From Ahniella affigens (GTDB lineage Bacteria > Pseudomonadota > Gammaproteobacteria > Xanthomonadales > Ahniellaceae): 64,000 nucleotides of DNA. The position numbers and the translations under genes are program-made. Every line of letters starts with the position of its first letter. The first letter of the stretch is position 1. Where the stretch lies: positions 2,294,001 through 2,358,000 of the forward strand of contig NZ_CP027860.1 in the NCBI RefSeq assembly GCF_003015185.1, read 5' to 3'. Under the pieces are notes generated by a model. It had not been told where the DNA came from. It did not search any database and was given only the letters and a program-made list of their open reading frames with translations. Of the stretch, positions 8,013-16,740 are shown in pieces.

Positions 8013-8157
8013 GCGGGCTCGGCTCATGAGGCGTTGTCCGTGCGAAAGCGCTTGCATGTCGGCGCGAATCCAGCACAATGCCGCAGTCGCGGTTGGCCGC
8101 GAGTGCGCACTGCATCGAACGTCTAGAACCGCTGTCTTGATCTGCTTGGGAGGCCGT

Positions 8158-9090
8158 TTGTCAGCAATTGAATCAACGCTTCAGCTCCCCTGCCTCGGTG
8201 CGGGTGTGGGATTGCGGGCCAAGCATTTTCGGACCGTGATCAAGGAGCGCCCAGCGATCGACTGGTTCGAGATCATTTCTGAAAACTTCATGGACAGCCA
8301 GGGCTGGCCGGCGGAAGCGCTCTCGGAAATTGCCCGACACTATCGCGCTGTTCCGCATGGCGTGTCGCTGTCGATTGGATCATCGGAACCCTTGAATCAA
8401 GCCTACTTGAAGCGACTGAAACAACTGGCGGATCGAATCGACGCGCCTTGGGTGTCAGACCATCTCTGTTGGACCAACTGCAATGGCTTCAACAGTCACG
8501 ATCTGCTGCCGATGCCTTACACCGAAGCGTCGCTTCAGCATGTGGCAGACCGCGTGAAGCACGTGCAAGACTTCTTGGGTCGGCGTCTGTTACTGGAGAA
8601 TCCGAGCAGTTATCTGAGCTTCAAATCGTCGACCATGCCGGAGTGGGCCTTTCTCGCGGAACTCGCGGAGCAGGCCGATTGCGGCGTGTTGTTGGACGTC
8701 AACAATGTCTACGTCTGCCAACGTAACCATGGTTGGGATCCCCACGCGTATCTGGCGGCGCTCCCTGCGGGTCGCATTGGGCAAATGCATCTGGCCGGCC
8801 ATACCGACTATGGCAGCCATTGTATCGATACGCACATTGGGCCCGTGCCTGGGAGCGTGTGGGCGTTGTATGGCGACGCACTGGCTCGATTTGGATCGGT
8901 CTCAACGTTGATTGAATGGGACGAAGCGATTCCGGATTTTCCGATCTTGCAGGCCGAAGCGACGCGCGCGAAGGCCTGGATGCAAGGGCAAGAAAGGCCC
9001 GTCAGCGTTGCGACACCTACCAACCCGTCGTCCGAATTCAAGGTGTCCAATCCGGTCGACTTCATGGTGGGTTATGAGGTGGATGTTTGA
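8158..9090 (+). CDS. DUF692 multinuclear-iron RiPP-modifying enzyme (BufB/HvfB/MbnB family)
   Basis: A 310-residue TIM-barrel DUF692 protein. The TTG at 8158 is chosen because GGGAGG lies about 5 bases upstream and the family starts just before G-A-G-V-G-L-R. Conserved blocks carrying likely iron ligands are I-S-E-N-F (E42), P-H-G-V-S-L-S (H67), S-D-H-L-C-W (H102), L-E-N-P (E147), L-D-V-N-N (D180), H-L-A-G-H (H211), D-T-H-I-G-P-V (D224, H226) and E-W-D (E253). Known relatives (MbnB, TglH, HvfB, BufB) use two or three irons to modify Cys residues of a peptide, together with a partner protein. The partner (DUF2063) follows directly. No small precursor gene is adjacent. The gene begins about 150 bp after the MITE-like element. 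Confidence 0.9.
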   Translation: MSAIESTLQLPCLGAGVGLRAKHFRTVIKERPAIDWFEIISENFMDSQGWPAEALSEIARHYRAVPHGVSLSIGSSEPLNQAYLKRLKQLADRIDAPWVSDHLCWTNCNGFNSHDLLPMPYTEASLQHVADRVKHVQDFLGRRLLLENPSSYLSFKSSTMPEWAFLAELAEQADCGVLLDVNNVYVCQRNHGWDPHAYLAALPAGRIGQMHLAGHTDYGSHCIDTHIGPVPGSVWALYGDALARFGSVSTLIEWDEAIPDFPILQAEATRAKAWMQGQERPVSVATPTNPSSEFKVSNPVDFMVGYEVDV

Positions 9091-9836
9091 TGGCTTGGCA
9101 ACAGGATCAGCAATGGTTGTGGCAGCAGATTCTCGCCGGCGCGTCGGTCGCAAGTTCGGCAACAGAAATGGTTCATGCGGGCCACCTGCCCGTCGACGCG
9201 CGCCTCGCGATCTATGCTGGCGGCTACCGACTGCGGTTATTGGAGTGCATGCGGGCCGCGTTTCCGCTGTTGCAATCGGCACTTGGTGACCCGCTGTTCG
9301 ATCGCTTTGCGCTGGATTATCTGGATGCTCACCCGTCGCAGAGCTACACCTTGCATGATCTGGGCGCGGGATTTGCCGGCCATCTGGAACAGACACGCCC
9401 GACGAATCCAGAAGACGACGGCGACTGGGTCGACTTCATGATTGCCCTCGCACGCTTCGAACGCGTGTTGTCCGAAGTGTATGATGGTCCTGGCGACGAG
9501 CACGAGACGCCCAACGTTTTGCAACTCGCCAGCAGCTTGCGATTATTGTCGCTTAGCCACCCGGTGCACGAATCGCTGCGCGCGCATCAGCGTCAGGAGC
9601 CGGTGTCGGTGGTTTCGGCAAAACCGTTGTATCTGGCCGTTGTCAGACAGTCTTTTCGGGTCAGCGTTGAGCCCATTACGGCGACGGAATTTGCGCTCCT
9701 GCAGCGTGCTGCAACCGACGCGCTGGATCGTGTGCTGATCGAAGTGCGCGGGGGCGTGGGGGAAGCGGGTCTGGAGCGTTGGCTACACAGAATGCGTGAG
9801 CGCGGAATTATTGTTGGCGAGCACTGGCGCGGCTGA
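9090..9836 (+). CDS. DUF2063 partner protein (BufC/HvfC-type)
   Basis: A 248-residue protein whose N-terminal domain matches the HvfC/BufC domain: R-L-A-I-Y-A-G-G-Y-R-L-R-L-L-E at about 35-50, A-F-P-L-L-Q-S-A-L-G-D, D-A-H-P-S-Q-S-Y-T-L and, later, A-L-A-R-F-E-R. In known pairs this subunit recognises the precursor and holds it for the DUF692 enzyme. The ATG at 9090 shares its A with the stop codon of the upstream gene, so expression is coupled. The C-terminal half (about 165-248) is less conserved. A hairpin lies between this gene and the convergent ferritin-like gene. Confidence 0.87.
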   Translation: MAWQQDQQWLWQQILAGASVASSATEMVHAGHLPVDARLAIYAGGYRLRLLECMRAAFPLLQSALGDPLFDRFALDYLDAHPSQSYTLHDLGAGFAGHLEQTRPTNPEDDGDWVDFMIALARFERVLSEVYDGPGDEHETPNVLQLASSLRLLSLSHPVHESLRAHQRQEPVSVVSAKPLYLAVVRQSFRVSVEPITATEFALLQRAATDALDRVLIEVRGGVGEAGLERWLHRMRERGIIVGEHWRG

Positions 9837-9882
9837 CGGCCGTTTCAGTCGGTGCCAGAACCATCGAACTTCTAGTGCATCA

Positions 9883-9909
9883 GCGAGCCCGGAATGCATC
9901 CGGGCTCGC
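9883..9909. terminator. Hairpin between convergent genes
   Basis: GCGAGCCCGG (9883-9892) and its exact complement (9900-9909) enclose a 7-base loop, 46 bp after the DUF2063 gene and 15 bp after the ferritin-like gene end. There is no clear T-run, so it is terminator-like rather than a canonical terminator. Confidence 0.45.
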
Positions 9910-9924
9910 GTCCACATCGAACTA

Positions 9925-11703
9925 TCAGGTGGAGGTTGGCGTTACCGCCGCGCGACGCGCGGTGCCGTCGTAGTTCACGCCGCCATTGGCGTGCTGACTA
10001 TTCGGCGCCGGCAGATTTGCGACGTTTTGCGCTTTCGCAAACAGCTTCCGGGCTTCCTGCCACACGCTGTCGCCCTTCTTGACGTCCCGGCCCGTGCATG
10101 TGCTGGGCAGATCGGCGCTGAACAGTTGCTTGTCCGAGATCGGCACTTGGCAGCCGCCCTTGCCTTTGCACGAGTTGGCGCCGGGCACATAGAGGTCTTC
10201 GCACGGCAGCGGCTGGTTCTGCTTATCGGTGGCAATGAATCCGCAGGCACCCAAGTGCGTGCAGGTATTGCCGCCCACGCACGTGTGAATATCGGCCGTT
10301 GCGCACGCGCCATCGCCAGCCTTGGTGCCAAGACCGCCCCAACCCAGGCCTTTGCAGGTATTCAAACCTTGGCAGACGTTCATGTCCTTCTCGCCGCCCT
10401 TGCGGATTTCTGCGGTCACCGCGTCCCAGTGGTACAGGCACAGCGGATCAGCCTCGTCGAATGCGGCTTGCAACTGATCGTCGGTGACGCCCGGAACGTA
10501 GGAGAAGCTCGGCACCTGGCCCCATTGCCAGAGCTGCGGGATCAGATACTTGAAGGAGGTCATGACCTCGGTAAACGTGAATCCACCGCCAGGGGTCGCT
10601 GGATCCAGACCGCCGCCCGTCTTCATGCCCTGGTTGATGATATCGAGCGTCCGCGAATACGCGAGGTTGATGCAGGTGTCGAGTGCACCGGGCGAGGCAA
10701 CCCAGTTTGGACGATCCGGGTCTTCGGCGTTGAGCGCATTGAACACGGTGCGTTGTGCCGGCAATTGCGCGACGGCGGCGTCATAGTCGACATTGCCATC
10801 GAGCGTGGCTTTGAGCGCGACAAATCGATCATAGTGGCTGGTGCAGTCCCAGGCGGCGAAGCGGCTATGCGGGGCCGACTGGTATTGCGTCGGAATCATG
10901 CCGTTGCTGCCATCGTCACCTTGCTGCAGGACTTTGGCGAGGTTCGGGAACCTGGTCGCAAAATCCTGCACGACGCCCGCGCCCTCGCCCTGAAAGCTGA
11001 CGGCATTGGCCAAGTGCGCGATGTCGCGCTTGCACTTCACCACGGTGTAGATATAGCGGCTCTGGAAGGTCAGATAATCCATCTGATTCGGCGCTTCCGT
11101 CTGCTGGTTCGGTACCGCATTGGGAATCACTGGGCCGGGTTCGAGCGGGAACAGCTCCTCCAGCAGCACCGCTTTGTCGAGCAGCACCAACGTGGCGTGG
11201 TAGAGCGCCGAAATGGAATCGTAGGCGACTTCCATGTTGGGCGGTGGAAAGCCCCCTTCAGCCGGCGTTTCGATGCCGATCAGCACATCCAGTGTCGCCG
11301 GCAGATTGTTGAGCCCGACGCCTTTGACGGAGGGCAAATGCGGTACCGGACCCGTCCAGTCGAAAATGCTCGGGTCCAACTGTGGGCTGAAGCCCACGGC
11401 ATTCGCAATGTTGGACGCGCACTGCAGGTGATACATCTCCTGTACGGCAACCGACAGCGATTTCTGCTGAATCCAGAAGAACAGATTCTGCTTGCTGCTG
11501 CCGCCGTTGCAGTTCTCTTTCGGAACGTACTGGTAGCTGGAATTGCCCGTTGCGACCGAGAACGAATAAGTGGCCGTCAGATACAACGGAATCGTGTAGA
11601 ACTCCACGGCGCAAATGGCACTCAGATGCGCATGTAACGCCTGAATGATATCGCCGGAATGATTGAGTCTGCTCAGGGTGACTGCTGGCTTGCCGGTACT
11701 CAT
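9925..11703 (-). CDS. Ferritin-like (VioB-type) protein with Cys-rich bufferin-like tail
   Basis: A 592-residue protein. The N-terminal part (about 10-240) looks like the ferritin-like domain found in VioB-type iminophenyl-pyruvate dimer synthases, with possible metal ligands E34, E89 and H92 (E-M-Y-H). Residues about 442-540 hold ten Cys (444, 450, 467, 475, 481, 487, 501, 512, 518, 536). They sit in motifs such as C-Q-G-L-N-T-C-K-G, C-V-G-G-N-T-C-T-H-L-G-A-C-G and N-S-C-K-G-K-G-G-C. These resemble the C-x-G-x-N-x-C-K-G repeats of bufferin-type metallophore precursors, and the DUF692/DUF2063 pair lies immediately next door in convergent orientation. There is no signal peptide at the N-terminus. 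The ATG at 11703 has GAGGAGGG about 10 bases upstream. The ferritin-like call is fairly safe; the substrate role of the tail is inference. Confidence 0.8.
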   Translation of the reverse strand: MSTGKPAVTLSRLNHSGDIIQALHAHLSAICAVEFYTIPLYLTATYSFSVATGNSSYQYVPKENCNGGSSKQNLFFWIQQKSLSVAVQEMYHLQCASNIANAVGFSPQLDPSIFDWTGPVPHLPSVKGVGLNNLPATLDVLIGIETPAEGGFPPPNMEVAYDSISALYHATLVLLDKAVLLEELFPLEPGPVIPNAVPNQQTEAPNQMDYLTFQSRYIYTVVKCKRDIAHLANAVSFQGEGAGVVQDFATRFPNLAKVLQQGDDGSNGMIPTQYQSAPHSRFAAWDCTSHYDRFVALKATLDGNVDYDAAVAQLPAQRTVFNALNAEDPDRPNWVASPGALDTCINLAYSRTLDIINQGMKTGGGLDPATPGGGFTFTEVMTSFKYLIPQLWQWGQVPSFSYVPGVTDDQLQAAFDEADPLCLYHWDAVTAEIRKGGEKDMNVCQGLNTCKGLGWGGLGTKAGDGACATADIHTCVGGNTCTHLGACGFIATDKQNQPLPCEDLYVPGANSCKGKGGCQVPISDKQLFSADLPSTCTGRDVKKGDSVWQEARKLFAKAQNVANLPAPNSQHANGGVNYDGTARRAAVTPTST

Positions 11704-12005
11704 GATGAACCGCCCTCCTCAAGTAAAACCAACTGGGGGCAGCGTGGCAACAGCACCTGCAACGACACTGCAACAGCCCCCATAGATATGCAGTGAGTCG
11801 CCGCTCTGGCCACGCGCGCGTGTTGGCAACAACGAGGGCGCATCAAGCCAGAACAGTCCGTGGAGACTAGCCCGAAGTGTGGCAACCCGCAACGGACAAT
11901 GTTCGGCGTAATCGTAACCCCGCGAGCTTGGCACCACCGATGTTTGGGATGCTGCCTTGGGGGCGATTTCGTACCGTCATCGGCACGTTCGTCACAGGGA
12001 TTCCC
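11704..12005. other. Divergent intergenic region
   Basis: About 300 bp separates the start of the ferritin-like gene from the start of the delta-60 gene. Both promoters must lie here. I see no clear operator, repeat or further gene. Confidence 0.4.
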
Positions 12006-14339
12006 ATGATTCGTCCTAACCAGGTCGGCGCGCATCGCGTCGTGCGCACGTGTCTGTTCTTGCTGTTCTTGTGTTCTGGGCTCGGTCTGGCGCAAGTCCC
12101 AGCGCCATTAGCGATGCCAAACCTGCAGCTTGGCGAGGCCGGTTCGATTTTCGCGATGATCCAGCAGCCCGATGGCAAGCTCGTCGTGGGTGGTGACTTC
12201 ACGCGCATCGCCGGTGTGTCCCGGGCCAACCTGGCGCGGTTCAATCCGGACGGCAGCCTGGATCTGACCTTCACCATGGCGGCCGACGGCATCGTCTTTT
12301 GCCTCGATATAGACAGCCAGGGCTGGATTTATGCCGGTGGCAACTTTCTGACATTGAACGGACAGCCCCGCTCCCGCCTCGGTCGATTCAACAGCAGTGG
12401 CGCAGTAGACGCGAACTGGCAACCCGGGACTGACGGCACGGTCTACGACATCGCGTTTAACGCGACCCAGTCGTTGCTCTATGTGGTCGGGGAATTCACC
12501 GAGGTGTCGGATGTGCCGAGAGAGCGTGTGGCGCGCGTGGCGACTGCCAACGGCGCCACGGTCGATGCAGCGTGGCGCGCTGGTGGCGAGGCCGATATCG
12601 GCGTAACGGATGTGCTGCCGGACGAGACCAACGGCGTGGTCTACATTGCGGGCTACATGGAATTCGTAGACGGCAACGTTCACCGCGGTGTTGCCCGGCT
12701 GTCGGCAAACGGCTTCGGTTCGGTCGACAATTGGAATCCGCAACTCAATGGCAATGTGTTTGCGCTCGAACAAGATGGGACCCATGTATACGTTGGTGGG
12801 CCCTTCTCCCAGGTCAATAGTGCGGGGGGCTTGATCACGCGGCAACGATTGGCGCGCGTCACGAAGTCTGGCGCTTTGGCCGATGCAGCGTGGAATCCCG
12901 GCATGACTGCTGGGGACGCCATCATTCACTTGCGCCGCGGTACTGACGGACTGTATGTCGCAGGTCGATTCTTCCAGGTTGGCGGACAAGCACAAGCGCA
13001 TCTGGCACGCGTCGATGCCACTGGTACTGGGGCACTCGATCAGACCTGGCGGCCCGTCGTGCAAGATCCCGCAGAGTTCATCTTGCTTGATACGCAGGAG
13101 GATGTCTTTGTCGCCGAATACTACGAGCCGAACGTGGGCCTGAACGAGGCCGGTACCTTGTCGCGGCGATCCCGCCTCGCTGGCGCAGCCTCGTTGTGGA
13201 CCGAGCAGATTGCCGCCGAAAATCGTGGTGTCCTGGTGTCCCAATTGCAGTTGCCGGACGGCAGTAGTTTGATCGGCGGGAAATTCGAAGTGATCAATGG
13301 CGCAATCCGCAAGAATTTGGCGCGGCTCGATGCCAACGGCGTTTTCGATCCGAACTTCGTGGCAGATACCAATGGCAGCGTGCAATCGCTGGTGCTGCAG
13401 CAAGGCCAGGTCGTGGCAGCGGGCTTCTTCACTCGGGTCAACAACATCGTTCGACCTGGTGCGGCGCGCTTGAACGCCAACACGGGCGCAGTGGACCCAG
13501 GCTTCGCGCCGCAGTTCGACAATGCCGTACTCGATGTGGCGACGGACGCCCAGAATCGCATTTACGCCACCGGCATCTTTCTGAACGTCAATAATGTGCT
13601 GCGCGCCGGTCTGGCGCGACTGGAGCCGGACGGCTCGCTGAGTCCCGCTTGGTTGAATCCGCTGAACGGCGTCGGCATCAGTCTTCTCGCCGAACCCGAT
13701 GGCACGCTGATGGTGGTCGGGGCCTTTACCCAAGTCGCGTTCCAACCCCGTTCTCGCGTGGCTCGGATCACGGCCGCCGGCACGGTCGATTCCGGCTTTG
13801 TGGCAAACGCCGGCAATACGGTGTTCAGCGTCATTCGGAATGGCAGCGGCGGCTACATTCTGGGCGGCAGTTTTCGGCACTTGAACGCCATCAGCAGGGA
13901 CCGCCTTGCGATGGTCGATGGCACAGGTGCCCTGCTGCCATTCCAAGTCGGCGCCAATGGCACGGTCTACAGCACGGTGTTGTTGCCCGACCAGTCACTC
14001 GTCGTCGGTGGTGAATTCAGCAGTATTGGCGGCAGCAATCGCAGTCGATTGGCCAGACTGAATCCCGCAACGGGTGTCGTTGATCCAGTGTTTGATCCAA
14101 ACCCCGACCAAGCCGTGCTGAGCCTGGAATATCGTTCAGTGGACGACACCGTTGCGGTTGCTGGTGCGTTCAATCGGATGGGCGCAATGTCGCGTATTGG
14201 GCACGCATGGCTCCCATTGTCGCCGCGCGCCACACCGCCGAGGCCCGTTCCGGTATCGAGCCCGTTTGCACTGTTGCTGCTCGGCTTGTTCGTCGCCCTG
14301 GCACCGGCGAAATGGCTGCGGCGCGTGCGCCAAGGTTGA
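12006..14339 (+). CDS. Delta-60 repeat surface protein with C-terminal sorting-like tail
   Basis: A 777-residue exported protein. The signal peptide covers about 1-29 (L-F-L-L-F-L-C-S-G-L-G-L-A-Q). The body is a run of about 50-60-residue beta-propeller units with the motif G-K-L-V-V-G-G-D-F-T-x-I-x-G-x-x-R-x-x-L-A-R-F-N-x-D-G, spanning about 38-735. The last 32 residues form a Pro-rich linker, a hydrophobic helix and a basic end (W-L-R-R-V-R-Q-G), like IPTL/PEP-type CTERM sorting signals. The ATG at 12006 has AGGGA about 6 bases upstream. Location: cell surface or outer envelope. The function is probably structural or adhesive; no enzyme motif is seen. Confidence 0.82.
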   Translation: MIRPNQVGAHRVVRTCLFLLFLCSGLGLAQVPAPLAMPNLQLGEAGSIFAMIQQPDGKLVVGGDFTRIAGVSRANLARFNPDGSLDLTFTMAADGIVFCLDIDSQGWIYAGGNFLTLNGQPRSRLGRFNSSGAVDANWQPGTDGTVYDIAFNATQSLLYVVGEFTEVSDVPRERVARVATANGATVDAAWRAGGEADIGVTDVLPDETNGVVYIAGYMEFVDGNVHRGVARLSANGFGSVDNWNPQLNGNVFALEQDGTHVYVGGPFSQVNSAGGLITRQRLARVTKSGALADAAWNPGMTAGDAIIHLRRGTDGLYVAGRFFQVGGQAQAHLARVDATGTGALDQTWRPVVQDPAEFILLDTQEDVFVAEYYEPNVGLNEAGTLSRRSRLAGAASLWTEQIAAENRGVLVSQLQLPDGSSLIGGKFEVINGAIRKNLARLDANGVFDPNFVADTNGSVQSLVLQQGQVVAAGFFTRVNNIVRPGAARLNANTGAVDPGFAPQFDNAVLDVATDAQNRIYATGIFLNVNNVLRAGLARLEPDGSLSPAWLNPLNGVGISLLAEPDGTLMVVGAFTQVAFQPRSRVARITAAGTVDSGFVANAGNTVFSVIRNGSGGYILGGSFRHLNAISRDRLAMVDGTGALLPFQVGANGTVYSTVLLPDQSLVVGGEFSSIGGSNRSRLARLNPATGVVDPVFDPNPDQAVLSLEYRSVDDTVAVAGAFNRMGAMSRIGHAWLPLSPRATPPRPVPVSSPFALLLLGLFVALAPAKWLRRVRQG

Positions 14340-14412
14340 CCTTGCGCAATTGCGCGATACGGGATCGACTCGTCTATGTGGAGCCGTCGTTGCGCCATGG
14401 CAATTCCGGTCC

Positions 14413-14441
14413 CATTCGCGCCGAAGGTCTTGGCGCGAATG
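14413..14441. terminator. Terminator-like hairpin
   Basis: CATTCGCGCC (14413-14422) pairs perfectly with GGCGCGAATG (14432-14441), 74 bp after the delta-60 gene. No T-run follows, so a Rho-independent role is uncertain. Confidence 0.4.
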
Positions 14442-14592
14442 AATCGGGGTGCGGCAAAATGTCGCAGTGGTGAGGCCGTCGCGGTGCCCTAGACTTGCGA
14501 GTTTTGACGTGCCCAGGGCTACAGTCGCCAGTACCCGCCCAGTTTGGACCAGCGCCACGTGGCGCGCCATGGGATAATCACTGGCTGACTGT

Positions 14593-15903
14593 TTGCTTCC
14601 AACATACGTGCCACCGATCGCAACCCCCACTGCTGCTGCACCGCGTTCCGGTCACGCGTCGGAATCCGATGGCGTGACGTTCTTAGTGGCGCTCTGTCAC
14701 TTGCGCTGGCTGGCGGTGCTCTGTCAGGCGATTGTCCTGGTGATCGTGTTGGAGTGGTTGGACGCGCACGTTGATCGCTCTGCACTATGGTCGGCGACCG
14801 CAACGCTGGCGGGCTTCAATGTCTACGCAACATGGCGGTCTCGGCGCGCCCGGCAAGCCAGTAATCTTGAGATCGTTCTGCACATTGCTGTGGATGTGTC
14901 GGTATTGGCCTGGCTGATTGCCTGGAGTGGCGGCGTTGCCAACCCGTTCACTTCCTTGTTCCTGTTGCCGATCGCATTTGCTGCGATGGCCCTGCCGCCG
15001 CGTTGGATCTATGTGGTGGCCGGGCTGTGCGGACTCGCTTATGCGCTGTCCGCATGGTTGGGCAGACCCTTTCCACATGTTCACGGGTTCGCCGGCAGTG
15101 CGTTCGACCTGCACCTGTGGGGTATGGCCGTCAACTTTCTGATTTCGGTTGGCGTGGTGGTGTACTTCTTTGCCAGATTGGCCGTGGCGCTCCGTCAACG
15201 TGAGCAGGAACTCGCGCGACTGCGCGAACGATTTGCGCGGAACGAGGGCATCCTGGCTCTTGCAACGCATGCGGCCGCTGTGGCCCACGAACTCAACACG
15301 CCGTTGGCGACCATGACGTTGGCGCTCGATGACCTCATCGAGCAGGCGCCCCCTTCTTCATCGCGAGATGAGCTTGAGGATGTCCGCGGCTTGGTAGATG
15401 TGTGTCGCGATCGCGTCCGCGAACTGGCCGCGCCGGCAATGGGTGTCGATCGCGGCGCGCAGAATCAGCGCCTTCTACTCGACCATATCATCGACCGATG
15501 GCAGCTCGTTCGACCAACGATCCGCTTGCAGCGCCAAGGCTCGATAGAGCCAGCGCACGCAGAGGTCGACGCCACAGTCGGACATTTGTTGCAAGCGTTG
15601 CTGAACAACGCCGCGGATGCGTCCGAGGCCAACGCCAGCAATCGCGTCGACTTGATGCTCAGTGCCGACGCAACTGGGCTCAGGGGCGAGATTCGCGACT
15701 ATGGCGCTGGCCTGTCTGACTTGCACTCGGCGATGATCGGCACGCTCCATCACACTACCAAGGCAGAGGGTTTGGGCATCGGTCTCGCCTTGAGCCATGC
15801 GACGGTGGAGCGCTTGGGCGGTGACCTCACGATGGTGCCTGCCGGCGATATTGGTGTGCGGGTACGCTTCCATCTGCCATCGACCGGGTTTCAACATTCA
15901 TGA
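14593..15903 (+). CDS. RegB/PrrB-type redox sensor histidine kinase
   Basis: A membrane sensor kinase of up to 436 residues. About six membrane helices lie between residues 30 and 195. The family signature S-G-G-V-A-N-P-F followed by L-F-L-L-P (about 116-130) matches the quinone-responsive region of RegB. The H-box A-A-V-A-H-E-L-N-T-P-L-A is at about 236-247. The ATPase part has N-N-A-A-D-A-S, D-Y-G-A-G-L and G-L-G-I-G-L-A. The start is uncertain: a TTG at 14593 is given, a GTG at 14608 is also possible, and no strong ribosome site is seen. It overlaps the regulator gene by 4 bases. RegB kinases respond to respiratory redox state. Confidence 0.88.
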   Translation: MLPTYVPPIATPTAAAPRSGHASESDGVTFLVALCHLRWLAVLCQAIVLVIVLEWLDAHVDRSALWSATATLAGFNVYATWRSRRARQASNLEIVLHIAVDVSVLAWLIAWSGGVANPFTSLFLLPIAFAAMALPPRWIYVVAGLCGLAYALSAWLGRPFPHVHGFAGSAFDLHLWGMAVNFLISVGVVVYFFARLAVALRQREQELARLRERFARNEGILALATHAAAVAHELNTPLATMTLALDDLIEQAPPSSSRDELEDVRGLVDVCRDRVRELAAPAMGVDRGAQNQRLLLDHIIDRWQLVRPTIRLQRQGSIEPAHAEVDATVGHLLQALLNNAADASEANASNRVDLMLSADATGLRGEIRDYGAGLSDLHSAMIGTLHHTTKAEGLGIGLALSHATVERLGGDLTMVPAGDIGVRVRFHLPSTGFQHS

Positions 15904-16436
15904 AACGCGGGCTGCTGATTGACGACGATGCACTGTACTTGCGGACGCTGAAGCGCTCGCTTGAGCGCCGTGACTTTGTCGTCACAACTGCCAGCACCGG
16001 CGACGAAGCCCTGGCGATGGCACGTGCCGGGCAACCCGAGTTCGTGTTGCTCGATCTGAAGTTGCTGAGCGAGTCTGGGCTTGATCTGATCAAGCCGTTG
16101 CGGGCGGCTTGTCCTGACGCGTACATCGTCCTGGTCACCGGTTATGCCAGCATTGCCACGGCCGTTGAAGCCATGAAGCGCGGGGCCGATCACTATCTCG
16201 CCAAACCCGTGACCGCGAACGCCATCGCTCGGGCCTTGCTCGGTGAGACAATCGAGCCCGACGCGCTGGATCCCGCCATGACCCCGCTGAGCCGGGTCGA
16301 GTGGGAGCACATTCAACAGGCGATGGTTGATACCGACGGCAATGTTTCGGCGGCGGCCAGACTGCTCGGCATGCATCGGCGAACGTTGCAGCGCAAGTTG
16401 GCCAAGCGGCCGATCTCCAGCAATCAGGAGTCTTGA
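15900..16436 (+). CDS. RegA/ActR-type response regulator
   Basis: A 178-residue regulator with a receiver domain (acidic pocket D8-D10, phosphoacceptor D52, T80, K102) and a short linker. The C-terminal Fis-type helix-turn-helix (G-N-V-S-A-A-A-R-L-L-G-M-H-R-R-T-L-Q) covers about 145-170. Length and layout match RegA/PrrA/ActR. The ATG overlaps the sensor gene stop (ATGA). RegA proteins typically control respiratory, redox and carbon genes; complex I genes lie further along this window, but a link is only possible, not shown. Confidence 0.92.
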   Translation: MKRGLLIDDDALYLRTLKRSLERRDFVVTTASTGDEALAMARAGQPEFVLLDLKLLSESGLDLIKPLRAACPDAYIVLVTGYASIATAVEAMKRGADHYLAKPVTANAIARALLGETIEPDALDPAMTPLSRVEWEHIQQAMVDTDGNVSAAARLLGMHRRTLQRKLAKRPISSNQES

Positions 16437-16539
16437 TCGGCCTGTCTGAGCAATGTCTGGGTCTGACGTCTGCACCTTGACCTGAGGACTGATGGAGCGC
16501 GGCGCGACCACTAGCCAAGTTGGTTTCAGGTTACCGTTG

Positions 16540-16690
16540 AGCCTCGTTGGACGTTCAGAGCACATGCCGGTGATCGCCGACCCGGCCCCGAATCACGACG
16601 GTAAGTGATTGATTCGGGGAGCTTCAGTCGGGCGCGGTGCAGAACGCGATATAGGTCGGCGAGTCCAGGATAGACGCGGTCGGACTCGCG
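16540..16690 (+). repeat. Divergent relative of the five-hairpin repeat (copy F)
   Basis: The order of elements matches the 149-bp repeat: GAGCCTC.., then a C/G block, then an S3-like stem CCCCGAATCA (16586-16595) with TGATTCGGGG (16610-16619). An S5-like stem GCGAGTCC/GGACTCGC (16659-16689) follows and contains the conserved GAGTCCAGGATAGAC core. Many bases differ from copies A-E, so this is an old or diverged member. It fills most of the 300-bp gap between the regulator and desaturase genes. Confidence 0.6.
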
Positions 16691-16740
16691 TTATCGGAAC
16701 TTGCTACTAAACTAACCCCTGTCCCACAGGAAGCCGACCC

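Noticed and set aside
9796-11637. 613-codon open frame opposite the ferritin-like gene
   Set aside because: It has no recognisable domain, and the minus-strand frame has clear ferritin-like and Cys-rich content plus a good ribosome site.
12108-13946. Long open frame opposite the delta-60 repeat gene
   Set aside because: Its repetitive look only mirrors the sense-strand repeats.
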